Positions 59,684 through 64,000 of a DNA stretch of 64,000 nt are shown here, one piece after another. The position numbers and the translations under genes are program-made. The stretch lies in assembly GCA_903847205.1 (NCBI GenBank), contig CAINDA010000064.1, positions 186,001-250,000 of the forward strand, written 5' to 3'. Each line of letters begins with the position of its first letter. The first letter of the stretch is position 1. Below the pieces are notes generated by a model. The model was not told the DNA's origin. It saw only the letters and a program-made list of their open reading frames with translations, and did no database searches. This DNA comes from an uncultured Bacteroidota bacterium (GTDB taxonomy: Bacteria > Bacteroidota > Bacteroidia > 2-12-FULL-35-15).

Positions 59684-61891
59684 TTATCTTCCTTGGTAAA
59701 CCACCTTTTCACCGATTGATGAAAGACCAAGCAGTGCATCAGATGTTAAAAAAACTTCTCGCAGGTGATCCAATTCTGATGAGCAGCCTTTTGCTTCATT
59801 TATTAATTGTTCTGCGAGTTTTAATGCAATGGGCGCTTTGTACTTAATTGTTTTCGCAAGCTTTTCGGCTTCTTCGCGATTCATTCCATCAAGCGAATAC
59901 TTTTTATCTGTAATTTTCTGCAATGAATTTTTTTCGAAAAAGTTTTTTATTGAAATCCATTTGCCCTCCAAACTTTTTTTCTCAATAAAAGGAAGAGGGA
60001 TTTCACCTCCTAAAATTGAAAACATTTCTTCATTGGAAATAACTTTATCAACCAGCCCGATTTCTTCAGCATCCCTTGCAGAAAGCATTTTGCCAGTGAG
60101 AACAAGGTATTTACTTAGTCCATTCCCAAGTTTTCTTACTGAACGCTGTGTTCCGCCAAGGCCGGGATATATGCCGATTCCTGTTTCCGGAAAAGCCATC
60201 TGTGCCTTCGGCAATGCAAGAATTAAATCGGCACAAAGCGCAAGCTCCAATCCTCCGCCCAATGCAAGTCCGTTAATGACAGCAACAATTTTCTTTTTAG
60301 AGTTATCAATCCGGTGAAACACACTTTGGCCGAATTCGGTGAATGATTCAATGTTGCAGATTCTTTCATTCTTAATGTTGTTCACAAAAAATTTGATGTC
60401 CGCCCCGGCAACAAAGGCTTTCCCCGAGCCGGTGATAAAAATAGTTTCAATAGATGAATTTTTATCTGCCCTGTCGAAACAATCACTAAACTGTTTCATA
60501 GTATCTTCGCTGAGCGCATTCAGGGTTTCGGGCTGATCTATTGTAATTACGGCAATCGCGTCGTTTTTTTCAAGTTTAACATTTGCCGGCTTCCAATACT
60601 TTTTGCCGATGGCGTCCGGCAGTTCCATATTATATAAGTCAATTATTTTAACGATGAGCCGTGTTACCTCGTTCTCCCCTAATTCTCTCATTAATTCAAC
60701 AGGCCCCTTTTTCCAGCGCAGGCCTATTCTTGCGCCTTTGTCGATATCAGAAGCGCTGCACACTTTTTCGTCAAGCAGCTGTGAGCAGATAAAAAACACA
60801 AGGCCCAGCATCCTTTCTTTGACTGCCAGGTTTACTTCAGGGTAGGTTGTACAGGTATTCAATTCCTTTGATTTATCCCATGTCCATTGTTGTTTTTCGT
60901 CCGTTTTTTTCTTCAACTCTTTAGCAACGGTGTAGAGACTGCCAAATACTTCTAATGTTTTTTCGGCGTGATAAGCCACAGGTACCCCGGTAACATTCAT
61001 CAATTCAAAGGGGCCCATACTTATTCCAAAAACGTCTTTGCATACATTCTCTATCCGTTCAATTGAAACTTTTTCCTGATGCAGTCTTACCGACTCATTC
61101 AGCCATGGAACAAAAAATCTGTTTACAATGAAACCATTAGCATCCTTACTGTATATAGGATCTTTGCCTGTAAGGACAGCAAATCTGTGTGCAGTTTTGA
61201 TTGTATCCTCAGAAGTTTTTAATCCGGGAATAATTTCCAGCAATCGGTTTTTAGCAGCATGGTAAAAATAATGCAAGCCAATAAATCTTTCGGGATATTT
61301 TACTGACGCAGCTAATTCTGAAATAGAAAATGAAGATGTATTTGTTGCGAGAATTGTATCATAAGGCACAATAGAAGAAAGCTCTTTAAAAAGTTCGCTC
61401 TTGGCATTAAAGTCCTCATAAATGGCCTCAACAACCAAGTCGCACCCTTGCAGATCGAACAAATTTTCTGTTCCCTTCAGATTATTTAAAAAATTTTTAA
61501 TCTGTTCATCCGTAAACAGTTTCTTTTTTGTTCCTTCGGAGAATGTGCTTTTAATTCCGGTTATTCCTTTTTCAACAAAATTCATAGCCCGATCGGCAAG
61601 AATTACGTTGAATCCTTCCTGTACAAATTTCTGTGCAAGTGCGGAACCCATAGTTCCTGCACCAACAACGCCTACTGTTCTTATTTTTTTCATTGCGGGA
61701 TAGTTTTGCAGTTTTTTTATTGCTGTATTCTTCTCAAGGTTTTTAAAATTCTTAACGTTTAAAAAGTTATTAAAGTTTGTTAGGTTATGATGCTGTGCGG
61801 CCTGCAGCATCTCGATGGTTTGTATTGCGTGTGATTTATATAGTTTGGATGAAGCCTGGAAAAAAAATTTATATGTTTCAAATAATTCCAT
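59684..61891 (-). CDS. 3-hydroxyacyl-CoA dehydrogenase / enoyl-CoA hydratase fusion (reverse domain order)
   Basis: 735 residues from 61891; an alternative ATG at 61693 removes 66 residues that no dehydrogenase needs. The NAD domain starts with TVGVVGAGTMGSALAQKFV near 73, then LATNTSSFSISELAASV, GLHYFYHAAKNRLLEIIPG and KDANGFIVNRFFVPWLNESV. The crotonase domain (about 445-735) has FITGSGKAFVAGADIKFF, NGLALGGGLELALCADLILA and FPETGIGIYPGLGGTQRSV, with both catalytic-type Glu. FadB has the opposite order. A dehydrogenase-first fusion is known in archaeal 3-hydroxypropionate cycles. In this operon it would act on the ring-opened acyl-CoA. The start is 20 nt after the dch-like stop, supporting the longer form, but its residues 36-65 look like repeat-derived filler. 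Confidence 0.88.
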   Translation of the reverse strand: MELFETYKFFFQASSKLYKSHAIQTIEMLQAAQHHNLTNFNNFLNVKNFKNLEKNTAIKKLQNYPAMKKIRTVGVVGAGTMGSALAQKFVQEGFNVILADRAMNFVEKGITGIKSTFSEGTKKKLFTDEQIKNFLNNLKGTENLFDLQGCDLVVEAIYEDFNAKSELFKELSSIVPYDTILATNTSSFSISELAASVKYPERFIGLHYFYHAAKNRLLEIIPGLKTSEDTIKTAHRFAVLTGKDPIYSKDANGFIVNRFFVPWLNESVRLHQEKVSIERIENVCKDVFGISMGPFELMNVTGVPVAYHAEKTLEVFGSLYTVAKELKKKTDEKQQWTWDKSKELNTCTTYPEVNLAVKERMLGLVFFICSQLLDEKVCSASDIDKGARIGLRWKKGPVELMRELGENEVTRLIVKIIDLYNMELPDAIGKKYWKPANVKLEKNDAIAVITIDQPETLNALSEDTMKQFSDCFDRADKNSSIETIFITGSGKAFVAGADIKFFVNNIKNERICNIESFTEFGQSVFHRIDNSKKKIVAVINGLALGGGLELALCADLILALPKAQMAFPETGIGIYPGLGGTQRSVRKLGNGLSKYLVLTGKMLSARDAEEIGLVDKVISNEEMFSILGGEIPLPFIEKKSLEGKWISIKNFFEKNSLQKITDKKYSLDGMNREEAEKLAKTIKYKAPIALKLAEQLINEAKGCSSELDHLREVFLTSDALLGLSSIGEKVVYQGR

Positions 61892-61911
61892 TTATTGGTT
61901 TTATTACTTTA

Positions 61912-62697
61912 TTATTTTTCCAGCACTTCATGATTCCATACGGGTTTTCTTTTTTCTAAAAAAGAATTGATCCCTTCATTTGCATCGTGTGTTTCCATCA
62001 GCTGATTTACATACATGTTTTCAAGCTGAGGTAAAAAATTACTAAGCACATGGTTGAATTTTGCTCTTACAGCCTTTACTCCAAAACGCAGTGATGATGC
62101 ACTTTTTGGAAGGATGTAAGTTTCAATCCATTTAGATGCTCCTGCAGCCATTGCTCCTTTATCATCAAATAATTCATTTATCAGTCCTATTGATTTTGCT
62201 TCATCTGCTGAAATTGTTTTTCCGGTAATGAGAAGCTCTTCAGCCTTTGCCAATCCGATTTTTTCGGGAAGAAGTATAGAAGCAGGGGGAGGAAAAACAC
62301 CAAGCGAAATCTCAGGCTGCCCTAGCTTAGCGGTTTTATCGGCAAACATAATATTGCACATCAATGCAAGTTCAAGCCCGCCGCCAAGGCACTGCCCGCT
62401 GATTATAGCAGCAGTTGGTATAGCTAAATCGCGAAGAGAATAAAAAAGCTGGTGGAAACCGCGGAGCATAGCTGCTGCAAATTCTTTCTGATGTTCTTCC
62501 ACACTTGCTCCGAAAGAAAAATGTTTACCGGCTCCTTCAAAAGTGATTAGTTTTAACTGCGGGGCATTTTTAAAATCATTCAGAAGTTTTTGCAATTCCT
62601 CCATCATGATACTGTCGAGAACATTGCCTTTGCCGTCATCAAGAATTATTCTGGCAACGGATCCTTCGTATTGATATTCAATTTTTATTTTTTGCAT
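61912..62697 (-). CDS. dch: Cyclohexa-1,5-diene-1-carbonyl-CoA hydratase (Dch/BamR-like)
   Basis: 261 residues of the crotonase superfamily. The segment HFSFGASVEEHQKEF at 59-73 replaces the usual A-G-A-D motif and is, from memory, characteristic of dienoyl-CoA hydratases of the benzoyl-CoA pathway (Thauera Dch, Geobacter BamR). GGGLELAL at 105-112 forms the oxyanion hole, and LGQPEISLGVFPPPAS at 125-140 carries the catalytic Glu and a Pro-rich loop also seen in that family. It adds water to the diene made by benzoyl-CoA reductase. It lies between bamA-like and HAD-ECH genes on the same strand. A general enoyl-CoA hydratase is the alternative, but the specific motifs argue against it. Confidence 0.8.
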   Translation of the reverse strand: MQKIKIEYQYEGSVARIILDDGKGNVLDSIMMEELQKLLNDFKNAPQLKLITFEGAGKHFSFGASVEEHQKEFAAAMLRGFHQLFYSLRDLAIPTAAIISGQCLGGGLELALMCNIMFADKTAKLGQPEISLGVFPPPASILLPEKIGLAKAEELLITGKTISADEAKSIGLINELFDDKGAMAAGASKWIETYILPKSASSLRFGVKAVRAKFNHVLSNFLPQLENMYVNQLMETHDANEGINSFLEKRKPVWNHEVLEK

Positions 62698-62734
62698 TTT
62701 GTTTATTTATTTTAGAACCGGCAACTTTGAATTT

Positions 62735-62767
62735 AGACCTGACAGGTTTTGAAAACCTGTCAGGTCT
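62735..62767. repeat. 33-bp intergenic palindrome, copy 4
   Basis: Identical to copy 1 over all 33 bases (arm AGACCTGACAGGTTTT, central G). It lies inside the 76-nt gap between the bamA-like and dch-like genes, so it is transcribed within the operon. Confidence 0.9.
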
Positions 62768-62773
62768 GGATTA

Positions 62774-63868
62774 TTAAACTTTTTGATATTGAGGTGAAAT
62801 AATTCTGTGTAAATCTTCATTCCATTCATGGCCTTCAGCAAGAAGCTGGCGGAGTTTAATGAAATCTGCTTCACGGTTGTCTTTAGGGCCGTCATTGAAT
62901 GCCCTGAAACCAGCTTTCGCTTCAGTCATCATGTTTAGCGCAAGCCATTCACGGCTGCTTTCTTTGTTTTTATCCCAATGTTCCAATTTTTTCTTGCGGA
63001 CTTCACTCAAGGTTTTAGCAGTGCAGTTAGGGAAGGTGTGTAATAATTTTGCGATAAGCTTGTTAACAGCGTCATCCAGCATGGATAAATCAACAATACC
63101 CTTTGCCATTATTTCTTTTCCTTTCTTCAGCTCCTCCCCAGTTTTCATGGTTCCGAAAACAAGTTTTCCGAATTCATCTGTGTGCTTATCTATCACTACC
63201 AGCGGGTTTGGAACAAATTTGCCATCTACTTTTAATGCTGGAACAATATCTGTAATCATGCCGAAGTTGTATGCCTGATGGGCTGTCCAAGGCTCGCAGA
63301 GCGTTAGTGACATCATTGCCCTTTCAATCCCCACGTACAAATGAAGAAAGTCTGTTGCACCGCCTATTGCAGCGCTTCCATGTTTTGGCCCTGCCTGTCC
63401 GAAACGGGCCAAATCCTGCGCTATGGTGAAATCACAGGCCATTCCTATTTCTTGTCCGCCGCCGATGCGCATACCATTTACACGGCAGATAACAGGCTTC
63501 TCGCATTTTAAAATTGCACTAACCATATCATTGAAGAGGCGCATGTACTGCGAATATTCCTGGGGGTTCCCTGAATAATATTCGGCATACTCTTTTGTAT
63601 TGCCGCCTGTGCAGAATGCTTTATCGCCGACAGCCGTAAACACAACTGCGACCACGCTTCTATCGTTTGAAGCTTCGCCGAAAGCGAGAATGATTTCTTT
63701 TACCGCAGCTGTGGTATAGGAATTAAACTGTTTGGGATTATTGAGAATAATCCATGCGTTGTATAAATCTTTTACCGGTTTTCCGTCATAATTTATACAT
63801 GGACGTTTTTCAAAAATAATTTCTTTGAAATCGTGTTGAACGATGTTGTGATTTTTCAATTTTTCCAT
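62774..63868 (-). CDS. bamA: 6-oxocyclohex-1-ene-1-carbonyl-CoA hydrolase (BamA/Oah)
   Basis: 364 residues, close to the family's length of about 375. It hydrates and opens the alicyclic ring to give 3-hydroxypimelyl-CoA. Highly diagnostic runs are NAWIILNNPKQFNSYTT at 37-53, CTGGNTKEYAEYYSGNPQEY at 86-105, VNGMRIGGGQEIGMACDF at 130-147 and FGQAGPKHGSAAIGGATDF at 156-174, which correspond nearly residue for residue to what I remember of Thauera Oah. The C-terminal SSREWLALNMMTEAKAGF also matches. No simple crotonase has these. It is the central and most confident member of this operon. bamA is used as a marker for anaerobic aromatic degradation. Confidence 0.93.
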   Translation of the reverse strand: MEKLKNHNIVQHDFKEIIFEKRPCINYDGKPVKDLYNAWIILNNPKQFNSYTTAAVKEIILAFGEASNDRSVVAVVFTAVGDKAFCTGGNTKEYAEYYSGNPQEYSQYMRLFNDMVSAILKCEKPVICRVNGMRIGGGQEIGMACDFTIAQDLARFGQAGPKHGSAAIGGATDFLHLYVGIERAMMSLTLCEPWTAHQAYNFGMITDIVPALKVDGKFVPNPLVVIDKHTDEFGKLVFGTMKTGEELKKGKEIMAKGIVDLSMLDDAVNKLIAKLLHTFPNCTAKTLSEVRKKKLEHWDKNKESSREWLALNMMTEAKAGFRAFNDGPKDNREADFIKLRQLLAEGHEWNEDLHRIISPQYQKV

Positions 63869-63894
63869 TTTCTAAATTTTTATTGTTTAATTTT

Positions 63895-64000
63895 CTATTG
63901 GGCAATATTACGTCCTTGCCGGCCGATTGAATGAGTATATCCAACCTGAAAATAAGGTTCGATAAAATTAAAATGCTGGCTTGCTTTACCGCCATTAACA
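63895..64000 (-). CDS. C-terminal end of an upstream gene of the same operon (truncated)
   Basis: The minus strand is open from the window edge to a stop at 63895-63897, giving 34 residues that end HFNFIEPYFQVGYTHSIGRQ and GRNIAQ. I do not recognise the family. The gap to the bamA-like start is only 26 nt, so it belongs to the same transcript. In known pathways the 6-hydroxycyclohexene-carbonyl-CoA dehydrogenase (Had) or an acyl-CoA enzyme would be expected here; the fragment does not let me confirm either. Confidence 0.5.
   Translation of the reverse strand, partial: VNGGKASQHFNFIEPYFQVGYTHSIGRQGRNIAQ

Noticed and set aside
59684-61891. FadB of ordinary fatty-acid oxidation
   Set aside because: Domain order is reversed relative to FadB and it is in an operon with bamA-like and dch-like genes rather than a thiolase.
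1-64000. CRISPR arrays, rRNA, tRNA, prophage or insertion sequences
   Set aside because: No regularly spaced direct repeats, no rRNA-like stretch, no recognisable transposase, integrase or phage structural gene; tRNAs were only looked for by eye and could have been missed.

Overview
The window is AT-rich chromosomal DNA from a member of the Bacteroidota. Evidence for this is direct: two secreted proteins end in type IX secretion (T9SS) sorting domains, there are gliding genes gldF and gldG, several promoters fit the Bacteroidota -7 box TAnnTTTG, and Shine-Dalgarno sequences are weak. No rRNA, tRNA, CRISPR array, transposase or prophage was recognised. Most genes are housekeeping or general physiology, so this looks like core chromosome with small lineage-specific islands.

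Layout. 1-6.2 kb: the end of typA/bipA, then a surface-glycan group (wecB, two polysaccharide-deacetylase-like proteins, an AAC(3)-fold acetyltransferase, a FemAB/GNAT-like protein). 6.2-8 kb: upp, a small membrane protein and a YjjG-type HAD phosphatase. 8.2-14 kb: a 1928-residue secreted beta-helix protein of the T9SS. 14-16.7 kb: a VOC protein, a CDF metal exporter and mutY. 16.8-34 kb: a regulatory and stress region. It has two orphan PhoB-type response regulators, a PlcP-like phosphoesterase with a glycosyltransferase and a SpoIIE phosphatase, two paralogous Lys/Ala-rich small proteins, MarC, a Crp-type regulator with an SRPBCC protein, a degenerate receiver, a phasin-like protein, arsC with an aquaporin, an Oar-like TonB receptor, and a PhoU-like/Pit phosphate uptake pair. 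34-52 kb: acpS, hrpB, a Mg-type P-ATPase, a TPR/GT-C membrane protein, murB, a DPM1-like GT2, an ABC exporter, lysA and lysC, then gldF-gldG-DUF4340. 52.6-59.4 kb: dnaN, siaC-siaB, a second T9SS protein, der and era. 59.7-64 kb: a minus-strand operon with the ring-hydrolysing steps of anaerobic benzoyl-CoA breakdown.

Two systems stand out. First, the 16.8-32 kb region reads as a phosphate-limitation island. Several of its promoters carry TTAA boxes spaced by exactly 11 bp, and in the better cases the last box lies 32-33 bp before the end of the -7 box. This resembles a Pho box, and the genes behind it (PhoB-like regulators, PlcP/glycosyltransferase lipid remodelling, phosphate uptake, a TonB receptor) fit such a regulon. 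The arsenate-detoxification pair inside it would counter arsenate taken up through phosphate systems. Second, the right edge encodes close matches to 6-oxocyclohex-1-ene-1-carbonyl-CoA hydrolase (BamA/Oah) and cyclohexa-1,5-diene-1-carbonyl-CoA hydratase (Dch/BamR), followed by a reverse-order 3-hydroxyacyl-CoA dehydrogenase/enoyl-CoA hydratase fusion. This is a set I mainly associate with anaerobic Proteobacteria and syntrophs. The window ends before the rest of the cluster.

Smaller unexplained structures include four copies of a 33-bp palindrome in intergenic spacers, a 26-residue repeat-derived insertion in lysA, and a perfect A AAA AAG slippery heptamer. That heptamer sits before the stop of one Lys-rich gene, and the -1 frame continues with sequence similar to its paralogue.
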